Source: Pseudomonas deceptionensis (GTDB lineage Bacteria; Pseudomonadota; Gammaproteobacteria; Pseudomonadales; Pseudomonadaceae). Taken from it: a stretch of DNA of 64,000 nt. The position numbers and the translations under genes were made by a program. This document shows positions 1-13,968 of the stretch, piece after piece (positions within the stretch are counted from its first letter, which is position 1; each line of letters begins with the position of its first letter). The notes under the pieces were generated by a model. It worked only from the letters and a program-made list of their open reading frames with translations, was not told the origin of the DNA and searched no databases. The DNA lies in contig NZ_FNUD01000002.1 in the NCBI RefSeq assembly GCF_900106095.1, positions 4,671,501 through 4,735,500 of the forward strand. The letters run 5' to 3'.

Positions 1-215
1 GCGGCAACGTCCGGGCGCTCTTGCGGGGCCAGCACGCCCTGGACAAAGCCCATGTCCATCAGCGCTTTCATTTTTTCCAGGCCTTGCAGCGCGGCTTCCT
101 TGGGGTTGGAAGCCTGCTGGCTGTTGCTCTGGGAAGCGACGTTGCCAAACGACAAACCGCCGTAGTTATGGGTCGGCCCCACTAAACCGTCAAAATTGAC
201 TTCAAAGGACTTCAT
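1..215 (-). CDS. aruB: N-succinylarginine dihydrolase AruB/AstB, N-terminal part
   Basis: Only the first 71 codons lie in the window; the gene continues past base 1. The reading starts [20 protein letters not shown] and goes on with [20 protein letters not shown], the highly conserved N-terminus of AstB/AruB. The enzyme hydrolyses N2-succinylarginine to succinylornithine, CO2 and two ammonia, the second step of the arginine succinyltransferase (AST) pathway. The start at 215 has a GGAG ribosome site about 8 bases upstream. It follows aruD on the same strand after a 122-bp gap that contains a REP doublet, so it is probably the next gene of the aru operon. Identity is secure from the N-terminus alone. 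Confidence 0.93.
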   Translation of the reverse strand, partial: MKSFEVNFDGLVGPTHNYGGLSFGNVASQSNSQQASNPKEAALQGLEKMKALMDMGFVQGVLAPQERPDVA

Positions 216-252
216 CGGTGAGGCTCCGGCAAACGGTTATAAGTCATACATC

Positions 253-325
253 CCTTGTGGGAGCGAGCCCGCTCGCGAAGGCGTCAACCTTAGCGACCTT
301 CGCGAGCGGGCTCGCTCCCACAAGG
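253..325. repeat. REP doublet between aruD and aruB
   Basis: A near-perfect inverted repeat has 28-base arms (253-280 and 298-325) containing GTGGGAGCGAGCCCGCTCGC, separated by 17 bases. It is the standard Pseudomonas repetitive extragenic palindrome arranged head to head. Two more copies with slightly different cores occur at 36585-36639 and 52181-52235. Lying inside the aru operon, it would form a strong hairpin in the mRNA and may affect stability or relative expression of aruB. Confidence 0.9.
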
Positions 326-337
326 ATGAGATACGCG

Positions 338-2841
<2,504 letters not shown>

Positions 2842-2896
2842 GCTATCTCCTCAGACAGGGCTCGCTGACGAACCCCGCGAAACTCGCTCAAACGCG

Positions 2897-3916
2897 TTAA
2901 ACCGCCACCACTCGTACGCTGGCACCTTCGCCAACGCCAAGTGCTTCGGCCGCTTCCAGATCCAGCGTGACCGGCTTGCCCGGCGCCCAATCAAGCTCCA
3001 GCAATACGGCGCGGTAGTCCTGCAACTGGGCATTGGCCACCAGGTACTGGCGACCACCGCCTTTGCTCAGCTCACCGATTTTGACCGGCACCACGCGGCT
3101 TTGGGCGATTGAGCGAATACCCGAAACCCGTGCATGCAGGGTTGGGCCACCGTCGAAAATATCGATGTAATGATCGGTCTCGAAGCCTTCGCGCATCAGA
3201 ATGTCGAAGGTGATCTGCGCCCGCGGGTGGACCTGCCCCATGGCTTCCTGGGCAGTGTCGGGCAGCAGCGGCACGTAAATCGGGTAATGCGGCATCAGCT
3301 CGGCGAGGAAGGTGCGGCTTTTGAGCCCGCACAGACGCTCGGCGGCGGCGTAGTTCAAGTCGAAGAAGTTGCGGCCAATGGCGTCCCAGAACGGAGAGTC
3401 GCCATTTTCATCGCTGTAACCGACGATCTCGGTCACTACCGAGTCGGCAAAGCGTTCCGGGTGGTTGGCCACAAACAGCAGGCGACCACGGGAGTTGAGT
3501 TCCGACCAGGTCGAACCCACCAGCTCGGGGACCACATAAAAGCTGGTCAGCAGGCTGTTCCCGGTCAGGTCATGACACTGCGACAGGACGTGGATCTTGT
3601 TGTGGATCTTCAGCTCGCGGGAGGCATGAACGAAGGTTTCGTTACGGAAGCTGTAAAACGGCTCCGAGTAACCGGCCGAAGCCACGATCGCCGAGCAGCC
3701 CACCAGCTTGCCGGTGGCCGTGTCTTCAAGGACGAAGAAGTAGCTCTCTTCGCCGTTGAAACTGACTTCGGCGGCAAACGAGGTTTCGGACGCGGCGATC
3801 TTGTCGCGCAGGCGTTCGATATCGTCCGGCAATGAAGTGACACCAATCGGGCTGTCCGCAGCCAGACGCTGTACCTCGCCCAGATCAGCCATTTGCGCGG
3901 GGCGCATCACCAGCAT
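2897..3916 (-). CDS. aruF: Arginine/ornithine N-succinyltransferase, alpha subunit AruF
   Basis: This 339-residue AstA-family protein is a paralogue of the adjacent AruG (compare MLVMRPAQMADLGEVQRLAA with the AruG start). It retains CHDLTGNSLLTSFYVVPELV and other shared blocks. With AruG it forms the heteromeric succinyltransferase that commits arginine to the AST pathway. It is the second gene of the operon, 154 bp after aruC with a perfect hairpin between, and 55 bp before aruG. The start at 3916 gives the family-typical N-terminus; an in-frame ATG four codons later is a possible alternative. Confidence 0.94.
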   Translation of the reverse strand: MLVMRPAQMADLGEVQRLAADSPIGVTSLPDDIERLRDKIAASETSFAAEVSFNGEESYFFVLEDTATGKLVGCSAIVASAGYSEPFYSFRNETFVHASRELKIHNKIHVLSQCHDLTGNSLLTSFYVVPELVGSTWSELNSRGRLLFVANHPERFADSVVTEIVGYSDENGDSPFWDAIGRNFFDLNYAAAERLCGLKSRTFLAELMPHYPIYVPLLPDTAQEAMGQVHPRAQITFDILMREGFETDHYIDIFDGGPTLHARVSGIRSIAQSRVVPVKIGELSKGGGRQYLVANAQLQDYRAVLLELDWAPGKPVTLDLEAAEALGVGEGASVRVVAV

Positions 3917-4037
3917 GGTGTCACTCCTTAATCCTTGAACTACATAGAGGGGACGTACCGGACCTGCTTTTTACCTGTGGGCGCTGGCGTGCCAGTTCCC
4001 ACATTCAAAGCTCAGGCCCGGCACATAGAATTCGGTT

Positions 4038-4061
4038 CGACGCCTGACAACTCAGGCGTCG
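4038..4061 (-). other. Intercistronic hairpin between aruC and aruF
   Basis: A perfect 10-bp stem (CGACGCCTGA / TCAGGCGTCG) closes a 4-base loop just after the aruC stop codon. On the transcribed minus strand no T-run follows, so it is not a classical terminator. It more likely acts as an mRNA-stabilising or processing hairpin that lets aruC be expressed above the distal genes; that role is inference. Confidence 0.6.
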
Positions 4062-4070
4062 AGGTCACAC

Positions 4071-5608
<1,538 letters not shown>

Positions 5609-5685
5609 GCAGGTATTTGCGCTTTTTTTCAGCCTCGGGCTAGCCGATCTTGATTGTTCATTAAACAGACAATCGAGTACTTGAA
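5609..5685 (+). promoter_or_regulatory. Leader of LRR gene 1, duplicated before LRR gene 2
   Basis: This stretch (GCAGGTATTTGC, a T-run, then GATCTTGATTGTT...ACAGACAATCGAG) recurs almost unchanged at 9846-9921, directly before the second paralogue. Both copies contain the inverted repeat GATTGT...ACAATC (5652-5674 here) 11 bases before the start codon. Outside this block the upstream sequences differ. Conservation of the leader points to shared expression control, or to retention of the duplicated unit's 5' end. Confidence 0.65.
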
Positions 5686-8600
5686 ATGCCCGAACCTACC
5701 TTTCAGTCACCCGCGATCGGCCTTCACACCGAGTTCATCAAGCAACGCATCCCCCAATGGTTCAAAGACGCAGCCCTGCATCGCCAGTTGGCCTTCAAAC
5801 AACTTGAACCCACTCTCCCCCAATGGCTGCATGACGCCACCGCCCAGGCTTGGCACACCCTCAAACACAACCATCAGCAGCACCGACAGGCACTCAACCA
5901 TACCGACCGCCTGCTAAACCGCCTCCAGGGTCTTGACCTGTTCGCCGAGCCACTGCTCAAACAGGCGATCAAAACCACCTTCGGTCTTGAACTGGATGTG
6001 CGCAATACCTACCTCGCCCACAAACTGGCCCGCCCTTCGCGCAGCGATCTGGGCGGAGCGCTGGTGCTCGACACCACGCACAACAACCTGATCCCCAACT
6101 ATCGCGAGATCAGCTTGCTGGAGGCCGCCCTGGCCAACTTTACCGCCAGCGAAACCTCCCCCGGCCCCTGCACCGATTGCGTGGCCATCGTGCCTTATCG
6201 CTATTCAATCAACCCTCTCGAAATCGCTTTGCCAATCCGCCCCGAGGCCTTCGCGCGCTTGTGCCGAACCCTCGATTTGGGGCAGCGTTATCAGGAACAC
6301 CTCAAAGCCATACTAGAGCCCGAAGAGGCCAGCAAACGCCGACAGGTACGCGAAAGCCTGATCGCCAGCGATCAGAAAGCCCTGGCCCTGTGCGCCAACA
6401 TCGCCTTGCTCAAGGGCGATATCCAGGCCGATACCCATGTGTTGGTGCAAGAGGTGATCGCCAACAGGCCCAATGTTCTGTGGCATGGCAAACCTGTGCG
6501 CTACAGCCGCCTGAAAATACTCAGCAGCGTGCTCAGTGGCATCCTGCTGATCAGCGGCGACCGCTCAGCCACCACAACGGAGCGGGTGCTGATCTACATT
6601 CCGGGGGATGACACCCGGCCGCTCAAAGAATATGCGTCATATCGGGCGTGCATCGACGATCTGCTGCTCCGCTTGAAAAGCGCCAGGTTCCGCCAGTTTT
6701 TTGCCCGGTTTGTGGGGCTCAACCAGCAGGGAGCGTTTTTCTCTCGGCTCAAGCACAGTTTTGACCCGCACAACCGGCTTTCCCATACCGATGACTACAC
6801 CGGCACTGCCAAAGGGCTGGAGTTTGCGGACGAATTCATCGGTGACCTGTGGCTCAACCGCTGCGATGTGCACCTTCGAAAACTGTTCAGCGACGCCCAA
6901 ACCGCTGCCGTGCCCACAAATACAGAAGACGCACGCGAGCGGCTCAGTCGGCTGGAAGGGTTTTTCAACGCCGCCATCGATACCTTTAACGTAGCTGCGT
7001 TTTTCATTCCCGGGGTCGGGCAAATCATGCTGCTGGTGGGCTGCGCACAAATGCTCAACGACGCGTTTACCGGTATCGAAGCCTGGGAGCAGGGAGAGAT
7101 CGAGCAGGCCTGGGGCCACCTGGCCAGTGTTGCCCTGAATGTCGGGTTTATCGCCGCCTCTAGCCAGGTGCTGCCTGCGATTCAGAACAGCTCGCTGGTT
7201 GACGGCTTGCAGCCGGTGACCCTGCCCGGCAGCGAAACCCGCCTTTGGAAGCCGGACTTGAGCCCCTATGAATTCGACCCCGTACCCGCCGCGTTACAGC
7301 CCAACGACAGAGGGCTGCATCTGCACAACGGCGCTGAGTGGCTGAGCGTCGAAGGCAAAACCTACCATGTGGAGCAAGGCCCGCGCAGCCCGGGTTATCG
7401 GATTAAACACCCCGACCGGCCCCAGGCTTACGCCCCTCGAGTGCAACACAACGGACAGGGCGCATGGCTGATCGAAACCGAACAGCCGCTGCAATGGAGC
7501 GACAGCCAGCTGTTCAAGCGCCTGAGCCCGGTCAACGCCAGCTTCAGCGATGAAGACGCCGCGCGCATTCTGGCCATCACCCGGACGGAGCCCGGCGTGC
7601 TGCGCCGCATTCACGCTGACGGCTTGCCGACACCCGCGCTGCTGGCCGACACCGTACAACGCTTCAAAATCGATCGGGACATTGAGCATTTCATCACGCA
7701 GATGCAAAGCCCCGACCCGGCAGAACGGCAAAAAGCTGACCCGCAAAGTCAATTGCAACTACTGACCAGCGATGAGTTGTGGCCCAGGAGCAAAGTCTTG
7801 CGCGTGATCGGTCACGAAGGCGAAATCATTGCCCAATACCCCAAGGCCGGGGGCCATCTGCCGCGGATACAAATTCTGGAGGCGCAACTGAAAAATGGCG
7901 ACCTGCTGGGCACCGTCCTGCAAACCCTGGACGACACCGAGACCCGCCTTCTACTGGGTGAAAGCCCGGCCTTGGGCGATACGCTATCGAACCATGCCGT
8001 GAGGACAGCCCGGCTCTACAGCACGTTGGTGCGCATGGCGCAGGCCAAACGAGTCGAGATGTTCGACTCACGCTACAACGCCGCACAAATGAGCGCCAAC
8101 CCACAGGTGTCGTTACTGCAAGATACGTTTCCCGGGCTTACTGTGCGATCGGCCCAAGAGCTGATCTGGCATGCCGACCTGGAAGAACTGCAGCAATTGC
8201 TCGACCACAACACCCTCGCCCCACGCCTTCAAGAAGAGGCCAGATGGCACGTGCTGCAAACGCGGGCCAACCGTGCCTATGAGGGGTTGTTTCTGGACTC
8301 GGTGGCCAGCGCCGACAGCGAGTGGCTTGCACTGAAGACAATTGAGGCAATGCCCGGCTGGTCAGCAGATATTCGCCTGGAAGTGCGCGAAGAACACTTT
8401 TCCGGAAAACTGCTGAATAGCATCGGCAGCCAGGACGCACCGATTCGCAAAGTCCTGATCAAGTCACAAAACCTCTACAGCGCGCGCGATGCCGACAACC
8501 TGCAACTGCACGGCCCGGACGACCTGTACAGTGCAGTGCTGCACGCCCTGCCTGACCGGGAGCGCAAGGCATTGGACCTGCCCCATGTCGGCCAAGGGCA

Positions 8601-9732
8601 AAACCTGAAACAGTCCGTGCGCCAGCGACCGCTATTGCCCCGCTTACCGGTGCAGCTTTATCTGGATTACCCACCCGTGGCGCCCGACTTCGAATCACCC
8701 ATGCGCCTGGCCAGCGGGCGAGAAAGTTATCCCTTGCTAGGCGGCGATACCCCCGGGCAACCCCTGCCATCGCTGGGGCAACTGGCGCAGCGCCTGTTTC
8801 CCGGCTTCAACCCGATAGAAAAAACCCGCTTTCTTGCCACACTGCCCGCAGACCCCGTACTCGCCCGTCAACGGCTCGCGCATCTGCGCACCGAATACCT
8901 CGAGCTCAGTGATGAACTGGAGATTTGGGCGCTGAACAATCCAGCCAACCACCCCATAACCGGTGAGCCCAATTCTCAGCAGATGTTGCAGATGCAACTG
9001 CGCAGCCGACGGGAGTTTGGCGAGCTGCTCAAACGCTGCTGGCGGCGACAGACAGGTTCTGACCACTTTTACACCTACCAGCTTGGCTACAACTATGAAC
9101 TGATCTCGTCGCGCATTCTTTTTGATTCGATGCCCGCGCTCAATGCCGACTTCAGCCACGTATCCCGCCTCTCGTTAAGGGGGCTGGGCCCAATCATGGG
9201 CATGGAGGAGTTTTTACAACAGTTCCCCAATTTACGACGTTTAAGACTCCAAGGCATTCAAATGGATCGCTTGCCTGAAGTGCTGGCCGCCATGCCTGGG
9301 CTGTTTGAACTTAAATTGCACGATTGCGGCATCACGCTAACGCCCGAAAGCGCTCAGGTACTGGGAGGCATGGAACAGCTGGGGATTATCGAACTGGATA
9401 ACAACCCACTGGGCATAACCCCCGACTTCAGCAACATGCCTGACCTGCTGTCGGTCTCGATGCAGAACTGCAACCTCACCGAATTTCCAGTCTCAATACT
9501 GTCCCGCCCACGCTTGCAAACCGCCGATTTCACGCACAACGAAATTGTGACGCTACCGGACGATATTTTCGAAGCGCCCATCGCCCAAACCCATCTGATT
9601 TTTATCTCCGGTACAGCGCTTTCGGAACAAAGCCTGCAGCGGGTCAGAACCTATTACCTGCAAACAGGCATCGACCTGGGCATAAACATGCTTGACGTAG
9701 AGCCGCTGCCTGAAACGACGCCAGAGGAATGA
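5686..9732 (+). CDS. DUF6543 / dermonecrotic-toxin-like LRR protein, NEL-less (paralogue 1)
   Basis: This large protein (1348 residues) has the architecture of Pseudomonas effector-like proteins. A DUF6543 'dermonecrotic toxin' N-terminal region covers roughly residues 1-500 (blocks such as PLLKQAIKTTFGLELDV and IYIPGDDTRPLKEYAS). A hydrophobic segment follows near residue 430-460 (FNVAAFFIPGVGQIMLLVGC), then a RLWKPDLSPYEF block near 520, and about five leucine-rich repeats at 1160-1330. Relatives usually continue into a NEL E3 ubiquitin-ligase domain with a catalytic cysteine. This one stops about 25 residues after the last repeat (YYLQTGIDLGINMLDVEPLP), so NEL is absent. No signal peptide is seen. 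A secreted-effector role is inference from the family; the substrate is unknown. Confidence 0.85.
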   Translation: MPEPTFQSPAIGLHTEFIKQRIPQWFKDAALHRQLAFKQLEPTLPQWLHDATAQAWHTLKHNHQQHRQALNHTDRLLNRLQGLDLFAEPLLKQAIKTTFGLELDVRNTYLAHKLARPSRSDLGGALVLDTTHNNLIPNYREISLLEAALANFTASETSPGPCTDCVAIVPYRYSINPLEIALPIRPEAFARLCRTLDLGQRYQEHLKAILEPEEASKRRQVRESLIASDQKALALCANIALLKGDIQADTHVLVQEVIANRPNVLWHGKPVRYSRLKILSSVLSGILLISGDRSATTTERVLIYIPGDDTRPLKEYASYRACIDDLLLRLKSARFRQFFARFVGLNQQGAFFSRLKHSFDPHNRLSHTDDYTGTAKGLEFADEFIGDLWLNRCDVHLRKLFSDAQTAAVPTNTEDARERLSRLEGFFNAAIDTFNVAAFFIPGVGQIMLLVGCAQMLNDAFTGIEAWEQGEIEQAWGHLASVALNVGFIAASSQVLPAIQNSSLVDGLQPVTLPGSETRLWKPDLSPYEFDPVPAALQPNDRGLHLHNGAEWLSVEGKTYHVEQGPRSPGYRIKHPDRPQAYAPRVQHNGQGAWLIETEQPLQWSDSQLFKRLSPVNASFSDEDAARILAITRTEPGVLRRIHADGLPTPALLADTVQRFKIDRDIEHFITQMQSPDPAERQKADPQSQLQLLTSDELWPRSKVLRVIGHEGEIIAQYPKAGGHLPRIQILEAQLKNGDLLGTVLQTLDDTETRLLLGESPALGDTLSNHAVRTARLYSTLVRMAQAKRVEMFDSRYNAAQMSANPQVSLLQDTFPGLTVRSAQELIWHADLEELQQLLDHNTLAPRLQEEARWHVLQTRANRAYEGLFLDSVASADSEWLALKTIEAMPGWSADIRLEVREEHFSGKLLNSIGSQDAPIRKVLIKSQNLYSARDADNLQLHGPDDLYSAVLHALPDRERKALDLPHVGQGQNLKQSVRQRPLLPRLPVQLYLDYPPVAPDFESPMRLASGRESYPLLGGDTPGQPLPSLGQLAQRLFPGFNPIEKTRFLATLPADPVLARQRLAHLRTEYLELSDELEIWALNNPANHPITGEPNSQQMLQMQLRSRREFGELLKRCWRRQTGSDHFYTYQLGYNYELISSRILFDSMPALNADFSHVSRLSLRGLGPIMGMEEFLQQFPNLRRLRLQGIQMDRLPEVLAAMPGLFELKLHDCGITLTPESAQVLGGMEQLGIIELDNNPLGITPDFSNMPDLLSVSMQNCNLTEFPVSILSRPRLQTADFTHNEIVTLPDDIFEAPIAQTHLIFISGTALSEQSLQRVRTYYLQTGIDLGINMLDVEPLPETTPEE

Positions 9733-9921
9733 CGCGCTGAAAACCGCTGACGAGGAGCGAGGCTGCGACTGGGCTGGATGGTTTCTCGGGTGCCAGATAT
9801 GTATGGGTAACGTCCGGATTGTTGCTTGTTAAGCACTTATTTCAAGCAGGTATTTGCACTTTTTTTAAACCCGGCGCTGGACGATCTTGATTGTTAATTA
9901 ACAGACAATCGAGGGTTTCAA
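9733..9921 (+). promoter_or_regulatory. Spacer between the LRR paralogues with repeated leader
   Basis: The second half (9846-9921) repeats the leader found before paralogue 1, including the inverted repeat GATTGT...ACAATC at 9889-9910. The first half (9733-9845) is unrelated to the first leader and shows no clear terminator. The presence of a second complete leader suggests that paralogue 2 has its own promoter rather than depending on read-through. Confidence 0.55.
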
Positions 9922-12900
9922 ATGCCTGAGCCAACTCTGCAAGAACCTGCTTTGGGTCTTCACACCGAGTTCATGCAACAACGTATCGCCGACTGGTTCA
10001 AAGAAGCGGCGCCCCACAGACAGTCAGCGCTGCTCAGACTCAAACCGGCGCTGCCTGCCTGGTTGCGCGGCGCCACCGATGAGGCGCAAACAACACTGCG
10101 CCATTGTCATCGACAACTGCGAAATGCAATTAATCGTACCGATCGGCTATTAAGCCCCATTAAGGATCTGCAAAGCTTCGCCGAACCGCTGCTCAAGCAA
10201 GCGATCAAAAGCACTTTCGGGTTAGAGCTGGATGTCAAAAACACCTTCTATGCGCGCAAGCTGGCCAATGCTTCGCGCAACGATCTGGGTGGCGTTCTAG
10301 TGTTTGATACCACCCAAAACAACCTGATCCCCCTATATCGCGAAATCACCTTGCTGCAAGCCGCACTAGCCAACTTCGAGGCCAGTGAAGCCATACCCGG
10401 CACCTGCCCGGACTGCCACATGATCGTGCCTTATAGGGGCGCCATCTGGCCCGTTGAAATCGCTTTACCCATACCCCCCGACGCTTTTGCCCACCTGTGC
10501 CGCACTCTGAACCTGGGGCGACGCTATCAGGATCACCTCAACAGCGTTCTTGACCCCGGCGATGCCGTCAAACGGGCCAACGTACGCGAAAGCCTGATCC
10601 AGAGCGACCAGCAAGCCCTGACCCTGAGTGCTCATACCGCACGACTCAAAGGCGACATCAAACCCGACACCCACGCCATGGTGTTGCAGGTGATCGCCAA
10701 TCCGGGCGCTGTGTACTGGTATGGCAAACCCGTGCGCTACAGCCGCCTGAAAATACTCAACCGGGTGATCAGCGGTGTTTTACTGATCAGCCCTGACCGT
10801 GAAAGCTCCACCACAGAACGGGTGCTGCTCTACATTCCGGGTGACGATACCCAACCACTCAAAGAGTACGATTCCTACCGCCAGTGTGTGGATGAACTGC
10901 TCGAGCGCCTGAAGCGTCCCCGCTATCGCCAGTTTTTCGCCCAATTTATCGGGCTCAGCCAGCAAGGGCTGTTTTTTCATCAACTCAAGCGCAGCTTTGA
11001 CCCGCACAACCGGCTTGCATACTCGGATGACTACACCGGCACCGCCAAAGGGCTGGAATTTGCGGACGAATTTATCAGCGACCTGTGGGGCAATCGCTGC
11101 GAGGTACACATTCGCAAGATACTCAGTGACGCACAAACCGCCGCAGTTCCCACCGACATCGAAGATCAGCACACACGCCTGGCAAGGCTCGAAGGTTTTT
11201 TTGAGGCATCGATCGACACCTTCAATTTCGCCGCACTGCTGATCCCGGGCATTGGCGAAATCATGATGCTGGTGGGCTGCGTGCAAATGCTCAATGAAGT
11301 ATTCAGCGGTATCGAGGCCTGGGAGCAAGGTGAGATAGATCAAACGTGGGGGCATTTGGCGGGGGTGGCGTTGAATCTGGGTTTGATCGGCGTTTCGGCC
11401 CATGTGATTCCCGCAGTGCAAAACACTTCATTTGTTGACGGTTTGCACCCTGTCACTTTGCCCGACAGCCAAACCCGCCTCTGGAAGCCGGACCTGCAAC
11501 CCTATGTGCATGGCGACACGCTGCCCGACACCCTTGAACCCAATGCCCTGGGGTTGCATCAGCATAACGATGCCGAGTTTTTGCTGATCGAACACCAACC
11601 CTATCGCGTGGAAAAGGACCCTCGCAGCCATCAGTACCGGATCAAGCACCCGACCCGGGCCAACCGCTATTCTCCGCGCCTGCGGCACAACGCAATGGGG
11701 GCCTGGACGGCGGAAACCGAGTCACCGCTGCAATGGCGCGATGTTGAACTGCTCAGGCGCCTGAGCCCGTCCTGCGCCGCGTTTACCGATGAACAGGCCT
11801 CACGCATTCTGGCCATTACCCGCACAGACCCTGCAGTACTGCGCCGAATTCACGCCGACGCCTTGCCTGCCCCGGCCCAACTGGCCGACACCGTGCAGCG
11901 CTTCAAGATCGACCACGACATCGAGGGTTTTATCACCCGCATGGAAACCCCCGCCCTGCGCCTCAAGGCCGACCCGCAAACCCAATTGCAGTTGCTCACC
12001 AGCAGCGAGCGCTGGCCCGCCACCAAAGGCTTGCGCGTGCTGGACGAACAGGGCGCGGTTATTGCGCAATACGGCAATGCTGACGACAACATCACTCGCC
12101 TGGACATACTTGATTCGCACATTAAGGAGGGAAAATTACTGGATGCGGTTCTACACAACCTCGACGATATCCAAACCCGAACCCTGTTGGGGCAAAGCCC
12201 GGCGTTTGGCGATGAGCTGCCCAACCTGCAGGCCAGGATCAACACGCTGTACGGGGTTCTCGCGCACATGGCCCGCAGCAAGCGTATTGAGCTGTTCAAT
12301 TCACGCTACGCCACCCTCGAACTGCGCGCCAATCCACAAGTGGCCCTGCTGCAGCGGGAGTTCCCCGGGCTGCAGAGCAAAGCCGCGCAAGAGCTGACCT
12401 GGCATGCCAGTGGCGACGAAGTGCTGCAATTGCTCAATGACCAAACCGTCCCTGTGCGCCTTCAGGAAGAGGCACGCTGGCAAGAGCGGGAAACCAGGGT
12501 CAACCGCGCCTACGAAGGCCTGTTCCTGGATTCGGTGAACAACCCCGACAGCGAATGGCTGGCCCTCAAAACCATTGAAACGCTGCCTGGCTGGCCCAAA
12601 GCCGTACGCCTGGAAATCCGCGAAGCCCACTTTGATGGCACCTTGCTCAATAGCCTGGGCAGCGAAACGGCGCCGGTGCGCAAGGTCCTGATCAAATCAG
12701 AACACCGCTACAGTAGCCGCGATGCACTTGGCCAGGAGCTGCACGGCGCGGACGATCTTTACAGCGCATTGCTGCACGCGCTACCGGACCAGGAGCGCAA
12801 TACGCTGGGGTTCCCTCACGTTGGTCAAGGTGCCGCGCTCAAAGACCGGGTGCGCCAGCATCCGTTATTGCCGCGCTTGTCCGTGAGCCTTTATCTGGAT

Positions 12901-13965
12901 CAGCCGCCGGTCGCGAAGGATTTCAAGTCGCCAATGGCGTTGGTGCATGGCCGGGCCGGTTACCCATTACTGGGGGCCGATGCACCAACGCCACGCCCCG
13001 CTTCCATTGACACGCTGGTGTACCAGCTCTATCCCGACCTCAGCACTCGGGAGAGGGCACGCGTTATTGCAACCCTGCCCCAGGACGGCGAACTGGCTCG
13101 GCGTGCACTTGCAGATCGCCAGAACGAACTGCTCGGGTTGCGCGATGACCTGGAGGTGTGGACTCTCAATGCGCCTGCCGCAAGCCAAAGCACAGGCGAG
13201 TTACTGCGGCCGAGTATACGGGTAGCGCGTGTTCAGGACAGGCGCGCCTTCAGTCAAGAACTCGAGCGTTGCTGGCGTCGTCAAACAGCCTTTGACAACT
13301 ATTACGCCGACCCTGATCGTGTTGGTTTTGAGCTGACATTTACCCGAACGATCTTGGAGGATATGCCCTCCATCATGGCCGACTTCAGCCACGTCACGTA
13401 TTTGTCGCTTTACGGAGCCCAGGCAGTGACAGGGGTTAACAAGTTTCTGCTGCGCTTCCCCAAGCTACGGGTTCTGGACCTTCGAGGCTTTGCCCTTGAC
13501 CGCTTGCCGGACGCCATTTTCTCAATGCAACACCTGACCCAGTTGCGCCTTGAAGACAGCAATATCACCCTGACGCCAGCCAGCGCTGCGAACCTGTCCG
13601 AGCTTGAGTATCTGGAGTACATCGACCTTGACGATAACCCGCTCAATATCACACCGGACTTCAGCAACATGCCGAATCTGAACACGCTACATCTGAGAAA
13701 TACCGGGTTGAGAGCGTTCCCTGTCTCGCTTCTGGGTCTGTCTGAGCTTGAGGTGATCGATTTGAGCGAAAACCTGATAAGTACCTTGCCCAGCGAACTG
13801 TTCGAGGCTCCGGCCTACATCACCAATGCCCTTGATCTGGAAGGCAACCCTCTGTCACCCGACAGCCTGAACCGACTGCGCGAGTACGTTAGTCAGACAG
13901 GTATCGATATGAACGTCCCGTTCGACAACGTTGAACCCGTCGACCTCGATAATTCCGAGCAATAA
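9922..13965 (+). CDS. DUF6543 / dermonecrotic-toxin-like LRR protein, NEL-less (paralogue 2)
   Basis: This 1347-residue protein is alignable with paralogue 1 from end to end without visible large gaps (start MPEPTLQEPALGLHTEFMQQ). It has the same order: DUF6543-type N-terminus, hydrophobic segment (FAALLIPGIGEIMMLVGC), RLWKPDLQPYVH block, and C-terminal LRRs (LRVLDLRGFALDRLPDAIF and following). It too ends shortly after the repeats, with no NEL domain. Its stop codon is 3 bp from the convergent argR stop, leaving no room for a terminator. The pair clearly arose by tandem duplication and has since diverged. Full-length frames in both copies argue that both are functional. The biochemical role is unknown. 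Confidence 0.85.
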   Translation: MPEPTLQEPALGLHTEFMQQRIADWFKEAAPHRQSALLRLKPALPAWLRGATDEAQTTLRHCHRQLRNAINRTDRLLSPIKDLQSFAEPLLKQAIKSTFGLELDVKNTFYARKLANASRNDLGGVLVFDTTQNNLIPLYREITLLQAALANFEASEAIPGTCPDCHMIVPYRGAIWPVEIALPIPPDAFAHLCRTLNLGRRYQDHLNSVLDPGDAVKRANVRESLIQSDQQALTLSAHTARLKGDIKPDTHAMVLQVIANPGAVYWYGKPVRYSRLKILNRVISGVLLISPDRESSTTERVLLYIPGDDTQPLKEYDSYRQCVDELLERLKRPRYRQFFAQFIGLSQQGLFFHQLKRSFDPHNRLAYSDDYTGTAKGLEFADEFISDLWGNRCEVHIRKILSDAQTAAVPTDIEDQHTRLARLEGFFEASIDTFNFAALLIPGIGEIMMLVGCVQMLNEVFSGIEAWEQGEIDQTWGHLAGVALNLGLIGVSAHVIPAVQNTSFVDGLHPVTLPDSQTRLWKPDLQPYVHGDTLPDTLEPNALGLHQHNDAEFLLIEHQPYRVEKDPRSHQYRIKHPTRANRYSPRLRHNAMGAWTAETESPLQWRDVELLRRLSPSCAAFTDEQASRILAITRTDPAVLRRIHADALPAPAQLADTVQRFKIDHDIEGFITRMETPALRLKADPQTQLQLLTSSERWPATKGLRVLDEQGAVIAQYGNADDNITRLDILDSHIKEGKLLDAVLHNLDDIQTRTLLGQSPAFGDELPNLQARINTLYGVLAHMARSKRIELFNSRYATLELRANPQVALLQREFPGLQSKAAQELTWHASGDEVLQLLNDQTVPVRLQEEARWQERETRVNRAYEGLFLDSVNNPDSEWLALKTIETLPGWPKAVRLEIREAHFDGTLLNSLGSETAPVRKVLIKSEHRYSSRDALGQELHGADDLYSALLHALPDQERNTLGFPHVGQGAALKDRVRQHPLLPRLSVSLYLDQPPVAKDFKSPMALVHGRAGYPLLGADAPTPRPASIDTLVYQLYPDLSTRERARVIATLPQDGELARRALADRQNELLGLRDDLEVWTLNAPAASQSTGELLRPSIRVARVQDRRAFSQELERCWRRQTAFDNYYADPDRVGFELTFTRTILEDMPSIMADFSHVTYLSLYGAQAVTGVNKFLLRFPKLRVLDLRGFALDRLPDAIFSMQHLTQLRLEDSNITLTPASAANLSELEYLEYIDLDDNPLNITPDFSNMPNLNTLHLRNTGLRAFPVSLLGLSELEVIDLSENLISTLPSELFEAPAYITNALDLEGNPLSPDSLNRLREYVSQTGIDMNVPFDNVEPVDLDNSEQ

Positions 13966-13968
13966 CCT

